Positions 14,481 to 21,024 of a DNA stretch of 22,003 nucleotides are shown here, one piece after another (positions within the stretch are counted from its first letter, which is position 1; each line of letters opens with the position of its first letter). Both the position numbers and the translations under genes were made by a program. Under the pieces are notes generated by a model that worked only from the letters and a program-made list of their open reading frames with translations, did no database searches and was not told where the DNA came from. Source of the DNA: an uncultured Ruminococcus sp. (GTDB lineage: Bacteria > Bacillota > Clostridia > UBA1212 > UBA1255); contig CACZOW010000145.1 in assembly GCA_902782885.1 (NCBI GenBank), positions 1 to 22,003 of the forward strand. Reading direction: 5' to 3'.

Positions 14481-15196
14481 TGATCGACGCCGGAGGAATG
14501 GGGTTTTGCGAAATAAACGATGCAGTCCGGGCTGCCGGGAGCGTTGCCGCCGTTAAAAACTGTCTGGGTCAACGGTTCATCTGCGCCGGTATGTCCGGCG
14601 TCGACGTCACGATCGAAGGGGTGCCGGGCAACGCGCTGGGCGCCTACCTGAACGGCGCCACGGTAACGGTGTCGGGCAACGCGCAGGACGCGGTGGGCGA
14701 CACCATGAACGACGGCCGGATAACGGTATTCGGCAGCATCGGCGACGCCGCCGGATACGCGATGCGCGGCGGTTCCATATATGTGCGGGACAACGCGGGC
14801 TACCGCGCCGGGATCCATATGAAGGAGTATAAAGATAAGGTCCCGGTGATCGTGATCGGCGGCTGTGCCGGCAGTTTTCTCGGAGAATATCAGGCGGGCG
14901 GAGTGATCGTCGTACTGGGCCTCAACTCTGACGGGCGCCGGATCGTGGGCAATTTCCCCTGCACCGGTATGCACGGCGGCAAAATGATACTGCGCTCCGA
15001 ATGCGGGGATATCCGATTCCCGAACCAGGTGACCGCACGGGCAGCTTCGTCGGAAGATCTTGCGGAGATACGCAAGTATGTTGACGAATATTGCCGGCTG
15101 TTCGGCATTGACCCCGTGGAATTAATGGACTCGCCGTTCACGGTCGTGACCCCCGACAGCGCAAACCCTTACAAACAACTGTATGTAGCGAATTGA
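14480..15196 (+). CDS. glutamate synthase GXGXG domain subunit (GlxC/archaeal GltC-like)
   Basis: Right-handed beta-helix domain equal to the C-terminal part of large GOGAT subunits; 238 residues, structural and without its own catalytic residues. The repeated G-x-x-x-G-x-x-x-x-G pattern is visible: GNALGAYLNGATVTVSGNAQDAVGDTMNDG, then GDAAGYAMRGGSIYVRDNAGYRAG (each printed here without long context). A conserved GGCAGSFLGEYQAGG segment follows. The start ATG shares a base with the preceding TAA. The ribosome binding site is GGAGG, 12 or so bases upstream. With the amidotransferase, FMN and ferredoxin genes it completes a split glutamate synthase. The C-terminal 40 residues (EIRKYVDEYCRLFGID...) are helical and typical of the stand-alone form. 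Confidence 0.93.
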   Translation: MIDAGGMGFCEINDAVRAAGSVAAVKNCLGQRFICAGMSGVDVTIEGVPGNALGAYLNGATVTVSGNAQDAVGDTMNDGRITVFGSIGDAAGYAMRGGSIYVRDNAGYRAGIHMKEYKDKVPVIVIGGCAGSFLGEYQAGGVIVVLGLNSDGRRIVGNFPCTGMHGGKMILRSECGDIRFPNQVTARAASSEDLAEIRKYVDEYCRLFGIDPVELMDSPFTVVTPDSANPYKQLYVAN

Positions 15197-15198
15197 CC

Positions 15199-15230
15199 GG
15201 ATGCCGGACGCACGGCACAGCGCGGCATCC
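15199..15230 (+). other. intercistronic hairpin before type I glutamine synthetase
   Basis: GGATGCCG (15199-15206) and CGGCATCC (15223-15230) form an 8-bp perfect stem with a 16-nt loop in the 55-bp gap. No U-tract follows, so it may adjust relative expression or mRNA stability rather than terminate. Confidence 0.45.
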
Positions 15231-15251
15231 CGGACGCGACAGGAGGAGCAT

Positions 15252-16463
15252 ATGAACTACTCGAAAGACGAAGTACTCCAGTATGTGGAGGAAGAGGATG
15301 TGAAATTCATCCGTCTTGCGTTCTGTGACGTATTCGGAAAGCAGAAAAACATATCGATCATGCCGGATGAATTGCCCCGGGCGTTTGAACACGGCATCGC
15401 TTTTGACGCCTCCGCTATCGACGGCTTCGGCGACGAGGCGCGCTCCGATCTGTTTCTGCACCCGGACCCGGGAACGCTGACATGGCTGCCCTGGCGCCCG
15501 GAACACGGAAAAGTGGTGCGGATGTTCTGCAGCGTTACATACCCGGACGGCCGCCCGTTCGAGTGCGACACCCGGAGCCTGCTGATAAACGCTGTCCGGG
15601 ATGCCCGGGAGGCGGGCCTTTCGTTTTATTTCGGGGCGGAACAGGAGTTCTACCTGTTTGAACTTGACGAGCGGAACGAACCGACGCGGATACCTTACGA
15701 CCGGGCGGGCTATATGGATATTGCCCCCGAAGACCGCGGCGAGAATGTGCGGCGCGAGATATGCCTGACTCTGGAGCAGATGGGTATCTATCCGGAGAGC
15801 TCGCATCACGAGGAGGGGCCGGGGCAGAATGAGATCGATTTCCGCTATACCGAAGCGCTTGCCGCCGCGGACAACGTGATGACGTTCCAGACGGTGGTCA
15901 GGACCGTGGCCAGGCGGAACGGCCTTTACGCGGATTTCTCGCCCAAACCTATCGTCGGCGCGCCGGGCAACGGCTTTCATATCAACTGCTCCGTGAAGCC
16001 CAATCCGTACTCCGTCAATTTCCGCCGCATGATCGCGGGCGTGCTGGCAAAGGCAGTGCCGTCAACGCTGTTTTTCAACCCCTGCGAGAAGTCCTACGCG
16101 CGTCTGGGCAACATGAAAGCTCCGCGGTACGTCTCCTGGTCCCCGGAAAACCGGTCGCAGCTGGTGCGCGTGCCCGCGGCCGCGGACGAGTACCGCCGCG
16201 CGGAGCTTCGTTCCCCGGATCCTTCCTCGAATCCTTATATTGCGTTCACGCTCATGATCAGAGCCGCGCTGTACGGCATACAGAATCAGCTGGAACTGCC
16301 CGAACCGGTGGAATTGAATCTGTATCAGGCGGATTCCGAAATGCTGTCCGGCCTGGCAGAATTGCCGGAAACGCTTGAAGAGGCCAGAGCGGCGGCAAAG
16401 GCCGATCCGTTTATCAGGTCCTGCATTCCGGAGAGCATCATCGACATTTACTGCGCGGAGTAA
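15252..16463 (+). CDS. glnA: type I glutamine synthetase-like protein, short form lacking the C-terminal tail
   Basis: GSI family, 403 residues against 444 in Bacillus GlnA. Start MNYSKDEVLQYVEEEDVKF; FCDVFGKQKNISI, FDASAIDGF, GAEQEFYLFEL, HHEEGPGQNEIDFRY, GNGFHINCSV with the catalytic-region His, WSPENRSQLVRVP and ELRSPDPSSNPYIAF are all present. Two differences stand out. The loop after the catalytic His is shortened, and the protein ends at PESIIDIYCAE, so the roughly 28 C-terminal residues that hold neighbouring rings together are absent. The active-site loop is NPCEKSYARL in place of NPTVNSYKRL. The ATG at 15252 has AGGAGGAG upstream. It may be a genuine synthetase, a related gamma-glutamyl ligase or a sensor; it sits 47 bp before the ANTAR gene. 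Confidence 0.88.
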   Translation: MNYSKDEVLQYVEEEDVKFIRLAFCDVFGKQKNISIMPDELPRAFEHGIAFDASAIDGFGDEARSDLFLHPDPGTLTWLPWRPEHGKVVRMFCSVTYPDGRPFECDTRSLLINAVRDAREAGLSFYFGAEQEFYLFELDERNEPTRIPYDRAGYMDIAPEDRGENVRREICLTLEQMGIYPESSHHEEGPGQNEIDFRYTEALAAADNVMTFQTVVRTVARRNGLYADFSPKPIVGAPGNGFHINCSVKPNPYSVNFRRMIAGVLAKAVPSTLFFNPCEKSYARLGNMKAPRYVSWSPENRSQLVRVPAAADEYRRAELRSPDPSSNPYIAFTLMIRAALYGIQNQLELPEPVELNLYQADSEMLSGLAELPETLEEARAAAKADPFIRSCIPESIIDIYCAE

Positions 16464-16510
16464 CGATTTGCTCCGTGCGGATCGAATAGCGGCGAAAGGG
16501 GGGAACGGGA

Positions 16511-17095
16511 TTGAGCCTTAGGGAGCAGGTCTACAGCGTGCTCGTGGTCTCGGCGTCTGAAAAATTCAATCAGGCGCTGCCGGAATTTTTCCCTGTTCCG
16601 GTGTTCTCGCCGCTCAATATCGTTTCTAACGTGAGCTCGGCGCGTCGGGCGGTATCGGAACGCGATTTCGATCTGGTGATCGTCAATTCGCCGCTGCCGG
16701 ATGAGTCGGGAGTGCGTTTTTCCGTTGACACCGCGGGCGCGAACAATTCCGTCGTGCTGTTTCTGGCGCGGCCGGAGCAGTATGACGACGCGTTTGACCG
16801 GCTTGCCGAACACGGAGTATTTCTGATGCAGAAGCCGCTCTCGCGGCAGACGTTTCAGCTGGCGGCGGGCTGGCTGATCAGCGCGCGGGAACGGGTGCGC
16901 AAGACCGAGAAAAAGACGCAGTCCATCGAGGCGAAAATGAATGAGATCCGCCTGGTCAACCGCGCCAAGTGGATGCTGATCAGCGAATTGAAGATGACGG
17001 AGCCCGACGCGCACCGGTATATCGAGAAACAGGCGATGGACCGTTGCGTTTCGAAGCAGCGGATCGCTGAAGAGATCATAAAAACATACGGTTAG
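16511..17095 (+). CDS. ANTAR-domain transcription antiterminator with degenerate receiver (NitR-like)
   Basis: RNA-binding antiterminator, 194 residues. Residues about 8-120 fold like a response regulator receiver, but the acidic pair is replaced (VVSASEKF, Ser14-Ala15) and the phospho-acceptor position is Asn59 in DLVIVNSPLPDESG; only the conserved Lys108 (MQKPL) remains. A charged coiled-coil linker (RERVRKTEKKTQSIEAK) leads to the ANTAR domain (about 140-193) with RAKWMLISELKMTEPDAHRYI and QAMDRCVSKQRIAEEII. TTG is the start at 16511, with GAAAGGGGGG upstream; no better ATG exists. It is the last gene of the GOGAT operon. In Clostridium, NitR, an ANTAR protein encoded beside glutamine synthetase, is the known analogue. 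Probable targets are the AANGGC hairpins in the glnN and GOGAT leaders. Confidence 0.92.
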   Translation: MSLREQVYSVLVVSASEKFNQALPEFFPVPVFSPLNIVSNVSSARRAVSERDFDLVIVNSPLPDESGVRFSVDTAGANNSVVLFLARPEQYDDAFDRLAEHGVFLMQKPLSRQTFQLAAGWLISARERVRKTEKKTQSIEAKMNEIRLVNRAKWMLISELKMTEPDAHRYIEKQAMDRCVSKQRIAEEIIKTYG

Positions 17096-17126
17096 GACCG
17101 GCGGTTAGGACCGGGCGGCGCGGTCC
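17091..17126. other. convergent gap with a 13-bp tandem duplication and small hairpin
   Basis: GTTAGGACCG occurs at 17091-17100 and again at 17104-17113, duplicating the ANTAR stop-codon region. GGACCG (17108-17113) and CGGTCC (17121-17126) form a 6-bp stem. No U-tract on either strand, so no clear terminator separates the two converging operons. Confidence 0.45.
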
Positions 17127-17131
17127 GGGGG

Positions 17132-17878
17132 TTATTTGGCGTTGACCGCCACGGCGCGGTAGATCGGGAGGCCGGCTTCGGTGAAGCGGCGCTCGTATTC
17201 GGTCATTATGTTGTCCGCGGGCGCTTCGTCCAGCACCGTTACGTCGAATCCGGCGCTGCGGTAGCCGTCAACGGAGAATTCGAACAGCCCCTGGTTATCG
17301 GTCTTCTGGCGGATGACGCCGCCGGGCCGCAATATGCGCCGGTACTCTGCCAGCAGCGCCTCGTGGGTGAGGCGGTTCTTGAATTGCTTTTTGCGCGGCC
17401 AGGGGTCGGAGAAGTTCAGATATATGGCGTCGATCTCGTTGTCCGCGAAGCATCTGGTGAGTTCCCGCGCGTCGCCGACAATAAAGCGCACGTTCTGCTG
17501 CGCCGCCAGCACCGGGTCATCGAACACTTTTTCCATTGCCATCATGATAACGGTGGGCACAACTTCCAGCGCCAGGAAATCCACGTCCGGGCGCGCTTTG
17601 GCCATGCCGCTGACGAACGCTCCCTTGCCGCAGCCGATCTCCAGGTGCAGTTCTTTTTTTGAACAGGGGACAGACCCCGTGTCAGGAATTAGGGCCTTCT
17701 GAGCTGACGCGGGGTCTGTCCCCGTGTCAAAAAACGGAGCCTTCTGAGTTGACGCGGGGTCTGTCCCCGTGTCAAAAACGGAGCGCCATTGCCCGCGGCA
17801 CTGTTCGGGCCCGGACACCAGCAGTGGGCTTACGCGCGCGAAGCGCTCATCAAAGTGTTTTTTGCTGCGCGGTCGCAT
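17132..17878 (-). CDS. trmB: tRNA (guanine-N7)-methyltransferase with repeat-derived insertion
   Basis: Methylates G46 of tRNAs with S-adenosylmethionine. It has 248 residues, whereas the family is usually near 215. It begins MRPRSKKHFDERF and has the SAM motif LHLEIGCGKGAF (77-88), LEVVPTVI, NFSDPWPRKKQFKNRLTH with the family signature, and a C-terminal TEYERRFTEAGLPIYR segment. Residues about 36-73, between GQWRSVF and LHLEIG, are an extra segment encoded by three copies of the dispersed repeat (17653-17776), including a 15-residue tandem unit DTGTDPAS.QKA. All catalytic motifs remain and the frame is intact, so it is probably functional. The ATG at 17876-17878 lies 29 bp inside the end of the acyl-CoA synthetase gene, which implies translational coupling. 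Confidence 0.93.
   Translation of the reverse strand: MRPRSKKHFDERFARVSPLLVSGPEQCRGQWRSVFDTGTDPASTQKAPFFDTGTDPASAQKALIPDTGSVPCSKKELHLEIGCGKGAFVSGMAKARPDVDFLALEVVPTVIMMAMEKVFDDPVLAAQQNVRFIVGDARELTRCFADNEIDAIYLNFSDPWPRKKQFKNRLTHEALLAEYRRILRPGGVIRQKTDNQGLFEFSVDGYRSAGFDVTVLDEAPADNIMTEYERRFTEAGLPIYRAVAVNAK
17653..17776. repeat. three dispersed-repeat copies inside trmB
   Basis: Copies at 17661-17683 (ACAGA orientation), 17706-17728 and 17751-17773 (both TCTGT orientation). The last two lie in direct repeat with a period of exactly 45 bp (GCCTTCT at 17694 and 17739), keeping the trmB frame. Each keeps the CGGGG/CCCCG stem. Confidence 0.92.
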
Positions 17879-19697
17879 GGGCTTTCTCCTCTTCCTCCAG
17901 AACGCGGTAGGCGACTTTACCCACCAGCGTTTTGGGCATATCGTCACGAAATTCGATGTCGTACGGCATGGCGTAGCGGGCAATATTCCTGCGGCAGTAA
18001 TCGAGTAATTGACGCCGCGTCTCCTCGGTGGGCGCGTTGCCCGCGCTGAGTTTGACGAAGGCCTTGACCTTCTGGATCTTCAGCGGATCCGGCACGCCGA
18101 TGACGCAGCTCATCTGTACCATCGGGTGCGCGTCGAGAATGTTTTCCAGCTGGCCGGGGTAGACATTGTAGCCGGACGTCACGATCATGCGCTTGGCGCG
18201 GCCGCGGAAATAGATGAAGCCCTGTTCGTCCATTGTCCCCAGATCGCCGGTGTACACCCACGTGAGCCCGTCGGCGTGGCGGCGGAGCGTCTGGGCGGTC
18301 TCTTCGGGATTGTCCATGTACTCCTTCATGACGGTGGGGCCCGCCAGCAAAATCTCGCCCTCTTCCCCGTAAGGTACCTCGCGGTCTGTCCCCGGTTTAA
18401 CGATCTTGATGAAAGTGTCGGGGAAGGGGACGCCGATGCTGCCTTCCTTGGCCATGTGCGGCGGCGTGAGGCAGCAGGCGGTGACGGTCTCGGTGGTGCC
18501 GTAGCCTTCGCGCACCTGCACGGCGGCTTTGTGGGCGGCCAGGTAGCTGTCGAGCTTTTTCTTGAGCTCCACGGACAACGAGTCGCCGCCGGAGAATACT
18601 CCTTTGAGCGAGCTCATGTCGGCGCGCTCCATGTGGGGCAGCCGGAGCAGCGCTTCGTACAGCGTGGGTACGCCGGCAATGAAGTTGCATTTATATTTTG
18701 TGATGAGTTTGCCGTAGCTTTTGGGGGTGAAGCGGGGGACCAGCACGCAGCGGCCGCCCTGGCTGAGCATGGTGTGGATGCACACGCCCAGGCCGAAGCC
18801 GTGGAAGAGGGGCATCGCGGCCAGCATGCGGTCGCCGGGGTCAAACATCGGGTTGGCGGCGCAGACCTGCTGGCTCAGCGCGTTGAAGTTGCGGTTGGTG
18901 AGGACAATGCCTTTCGTTGTTCCCGTGGTGCCTCCTGAGTAGAGGATGACGGCGGGGTCGTTGTCGCCGTGCTTCGGGAAGTTGTGCGGTTTGCCGCCGG
19001 AATTGTCGGAATTGTCGGATACGGCCGCGGATCCGTCGGCATTGCCCATCTTCATGAAGTCCTTCCACCGGATCACCTGCGCGTTCGGCGGGAGTTTGGG
19101 CACTTTCCGGCCGGCGGTCAGGTCGTAGCCGAGCCTTACCGGCAGCGCGAGTTCGTCCCGTATGGAGGCAATGATCAGCGTACGCAGGTTTGTCCCCTGT
19201 TTAATTGCGGCGAATTTGCCGTAGAACTGGTCGAGGGTGACGGCAACGCGGCTGCGGGACGCGTTCAGATAGAATTCGATTTCCTTTTCGGCGGAGAGGG
19301 GATGGATCATGTTGGCGACGGCGCCGGCGAGGTTGACCGCGTACAACATGTAGATAGCTTGCGGGCAGTTGGGCAGCGCGATGGTGACACGGCCGTTTTC
19401 GCCGACTCCCGCCGCCCGGAGCGCGCGTGCGCATTTTTCGATCTCGTGCATCATCTCGCGGTATGTGGTGCCGCGGCCCATGAAGTCGAAGGCAATGTTT
19501 TCCGGGTACCGCGCGGCGGCGCTCCGGACCATCTCGTACATCGTGCCTTCGAAGTAGGTGAGGGAGAGCGGGATCCCGCCCGTGTAGGGCGCCCACGGCG
19601 TTTTGGCGGTCACCGCGGTGCAGGCGGTTTCGGTGTTTTCGACGTTGTCGACGCTGTCAGCGTCAATGCTGCTTATATTTTGCTCTGCTTCTGCCAT
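17850..19697 (-). CDS. long-chain acyl-CoA synthetase (AMP-forming, FadD-like)
   Basis: Activates fatty acids with ATP and CoA through an acyl-adenylate. The AMP-binding superfamily motifs are in order: TYREMMHEIEKCARAL, LPNCPQAIYMLYAVNLAGA, the P-loop LYSGGTTGTTKGI, PLFHGFGLGVCIHTML, GYGTTETVTACC, TGDLGTMDEQGFIYFRGR, the hinge RMIVTSGYNVYP and the C-terminal lysine in TLVGKVAYR. Length is 615 residues from the ATG at 19695-19697. That ATG lacks a good ribosome binding site; a TTG at 19751, with GGGAG four bases upstream and near the predicted transcript start, would add 18 residues. A Ser/Asp/Asn-rich linker (SAAVSDNSDNSGGK) precedes the P-loop. Two degenerate copies of the dispersed repeat lie in the gene. 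trmB overlaps its 3' end. The chain-length preference is unknown. Confidence 0.92.
   Translation of the reverse strand: MAEAEQNISSIDADSVDNVENTETACTAVTAKTPWAPYTGGIPLSLTYFEGTMYEMVRSAAARYPENIAFDFMGRGTTYREMMHEIEKCARALRAAGVGENGRVTIALPNCPQAIYMLYAVNLAGAVANMIHPLSAEKEIEFYLNASRSRVAVTLDQFYGKFAAIKQGTNLRTLIIASIRDELALPVRLGYDLTAGRKVPKLPPNAQVIRWKDFMKMGNADGSAAVSDNSDNSGGKPHNFPKHGDNDPAVILYSGGTTGTTKGIVLTNRNFNALSQQVCAANPMFDPGDRMLAAMPLFHGFGLGVCIHTMLSQGGRCVLVPRFTPKSYGKLITKYKCNFIAGVPTLYEALLRLPHMERADMSSLKGVFSGGDSLSVELKKKLDSYLAAHKAAVQVREGYGTTETVTACCLTPPHMAKEGSIGVPFPDTFIKIVKPGTDREVPYGEEGEILLAGPTVMKEYMDNPEETAQTLRRHADGLTWVYTGDLGTMDEQGFIYFRGRAKRMIVTSGYNVYPGQLENILDAHPMVQMSCVIGVPDPLKIQKVKAFVKLSAGNAPTEETRRQLLDYCRRNIARYAMPYDIEFRDDMPKTLVGKVAYRVLEEEEKAHATAQQKTL
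18381..18400. repeat. degenerate repeat copy in acyl-CoA synthetase gene
   Basis: GCGGTCTGTCCCCGGTTTAA resembles the right half of the repeat with a TG deletion. It reads K-P-G-T-D-R-E on the coding strand, at a place where the family has a natural loop of similar length. It may be coincidence. Confidence 0.4.
19186..19206. repeat. degenerate repeat copy in acyl-CoA synthetase gene (N-terminal part)
   Basis: AGGTTTGTCCCCTGTTTAA differs from the asnB/trmB type (GGTCTGTCCCCTGTTCAA) at two positions. It reads K-Q-G-T-N-L, close to the E-Q-G-T-D-L of asnB. Confidence 0.5.
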
Positions 19698-19772
19698 ATA
19701 GGTCAATTTCGTTCTGCGATCCTTTATGTTTTTGTGCCCGGGATACAGCAAGGCGCTCCCGTCCGCGCGGCT

Positions 19773-19801
19773 ATTATATACTTAAACGCACGTTTTTGCA
19801 A
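19773..19801 (-). promoter_or_regulatory. promoter of acyl-CoA synthetase-trmB operon
   Basis: On the minus strand TTGCAA (19796-19801), a 17-base spacer and TATAAT (19773-19778). The start would be near 19766. The -35 lies in the centre of an 18-bp palindrome. Confidence 0.75.
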
Positions 19802-19807
19802 AAACGT
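19790..19807. promoter_or_regulatory. 18-bp perfect palindrome over the -35 box, possible operator
   Basis: ACGTTTTTGCAAAAACGT is its own reverse complement and covers the predicted -35 of the acyl-CoA synthetase promoter. A repressor bound here would block RNA polymerase. The regulator is not encoded in the window. The rest of 19752-19901 shows no convincing gene on either strand. Confidence 0.5.
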
Positions 19808-19901
19808 CATCGAGGACGTCTGTGAGCGTCAGGGAGAACTGCTGTTCAACGTCAGCTACCGTCCTAAGCAGCCCGGCCGTGCAGCCTGCCGCAGTGTCCG
19901 A

Positions 19902-19958
19902 TTTGAACACGGGGTCTGTCCCCATGTTTAAATTCGGGGTCTGTCCCCGTGTTTAAAA
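19902..19958. repeat. head-to-tail repeat dimer upstream of phosphoesterase gene
   Basis: Two copies in TCTGT orientation with GGGG cores at 19911 and 19936, a period of 25 bp. The second lacks the AACA left arm (AATTCGGGGTCTG). It ends seven bases or so before the TATAAT of the next promoter. Confidence 0.9.
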
Positions 19959-19961
19959 ATG

Positions 19962-19970
19962 TGCTATAAT
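19962..19970 (+). promoter_or_regulatory. extended -10 promoter of phosphoesterase gene
   Basis: TGCTATAAT carries a full TATAAT with the TGN extension. The -35 region falls inside the repeat dimer and has no TTGACA-like hexamer. The start would be near 19977. Confidence 0.65.
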
Positions 19971-20011
19971 ACCGGCCTGAGGGGATCAGCCCCGGGACGG
20001 TGAGAAGCAGG

Positions 20012-21022
20012 ATGGCCAGGCGCAGGGAAAGCGGGCTCAAATTCGGAGATCAGGAGAAGAAAAATGCAAAACAGAGCCGGAAAGAGCGAAAAGCGGAACA
20101 GTCCGGCGAATTCGTGATGCAGCCGAAAAAGCGGCACTGGGGCGTGTTGATCGCGGTGACCGCGGTGCTGCTCGTCGCGGGAGTGCTGGTGTATCTGATT
20201 GCCCGCGGCAACGAGCGGCTGCGCATCACGAAAGTCGTTGTCGCCGACGCCCGCGTGCCCGAAGCGTTCGACGGGTTCCGGATACTGCAATTGTCCGACT
20301 TCAACGGAAAAAGCTTCGGCGAAGGCAACCGCACCCTGATCGAAACGGTCGCGGCGGAGGATTTTGACATCGCGGTGCTGACGGGAGATTATATTGCCCC
20401 CGGCGGCAGCCTCGAAACCTTCGAACCGGTCGCAAATCTCCTCGAGGCCCTGGCAGAGCTCGGCAAGCCCGTATATTATGTGCTCGGTGAAAACGACGTT
20501 GAGACGCCGGACAACGCCCCCGACGGCTGGAACCGCTGCATTGAACAGGGGGACAGTCCCGTGGCGCAAAAACTCGATGAGTTGGGGGCTAAGTGCGTTT
20601 ACCCGATCACCATCATCGAACGTGGCGGCGCGCGCATTTTCCTCACCGGCATCACATATTATGAAAAACTGTTCGACTCGTACAGCTTCGATTCGGACAA
20701 AGATTTCAGCATCTGCGTGACCCATGCGCCGATCGATTACGACGTGGACAAACGGCTCGAGTCGGTCAACCGCTACAGCTTCCGCGAGATCGATTTCGAT
20801 ATGTCGATCTCCGGCCATACGCTCGGGGGTCAATACCGCCTGCCCCTCCTCAAAACCCTCTACCTCAAGGGCTACGGCCTGTTTCCGCAGGAGAGCTACT
20901 CCTACGGCCTTCACAAGATCCAGAACCGCTACAGCTTCATCACCGCCGGTCTGGGCGTCAAGTCCGGTTTCCGCCTCTGCGACAGTCCCGAGATCGCCAT
21001 CATCGAGCTGCACAGCTCCTGA
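20012..21022 (+). CDS. membrane-anchored metallophosphoesterase-like protein with altered metal ligands
   Basis: YaeI-like calcineurin phosphoesterase fold, 336 residues from the ATG at 20012. GGTGAG seven bases upstream supports this start; an in-frame GTG at 20000 is an alternative. A basic N-terminus (about 1-40) precedes one membrane helix (about 43-64, WGVLIAVTAVLLVAGVLVYL), so the domain probably lies outside the cytoplasm. The family scaffold is clear: FDGFRILQLSD, VLTGDYI, PVYYVLGEND, VTHAP, SGHTLGGQYRLP, and the end GLGVKSGFRLCDSPEIAIIEL. However, three ligand positions differ: D-x-H is D-F-N (96-98), G-N-H-E/D is G-E-N-D (159-162), and the GHxH pair is GHTL (268-271). It may be inactive or use a different metal set. 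The gene is bracketed by inverted repeat dimers. Confidence 0.85.
   Translation: MARRRESGLKFGDQEKKNAKQSRKERKAEQSGEFVMQPKKRHWGVLIAVTAVLLVAGVLVYLIARGNERLRITKVVVADARVPEAFDGFRILQLSDFNGKSFGEGNRTLIETVAAEDFDIAVLTGDYIAPGGSLETFEPVANLLEALAELGKPVYYVLGENDVETPDNAPDGWNRCIEQGDSPVAQKLDELGAKCVYPITIIERGGARIFLTGITYYEKLFDSYSFDSDKDFSICVTHAPIDYDVDKRLESVNRYSFREIDFDMSISGHTLGGQYRLPLLKTLYLKGYGLFPQESYSYGLHKIQNRYSFITAGLGVKSGFRLCDSPEIAIIELHSS
20541..20563. repeat. degenerate repeat copy in phosphoesterase gene
   Basis: TTGAACAGGGGGACAGTCCCGTG resembles the asnB/trmB type with an inserted G and AGTCCC for AGACCCC. It reads I-E-Q-G-D-S-P-V, a different frame from the other intragenic copies. Confidence 0.5.
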
Positions 21023-21024
21023 AC

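Noticed and set aside
15199..15230. Intercistronic hairpin as a terminator before the type I glutamine synthetase
   Set aside because: No U tract follows and the downstream gene has a strong ribosome binding site with no new promoter visible in the gap.
19808..19901. Possible gene fragment on the plus strand between the two operons
   Set aside because: An open frame exists only as part of a long antisense frame over the acyl-CoA synthetase gene; no start, ribosome binding site or recognisable motif.
19902..19958. Repeat dimers read as a CRISPR array
   Set aside because: Only two units, 25 bp apart, with no unique spacers; the unit is itself a palindrome and no cas gene is nearby.
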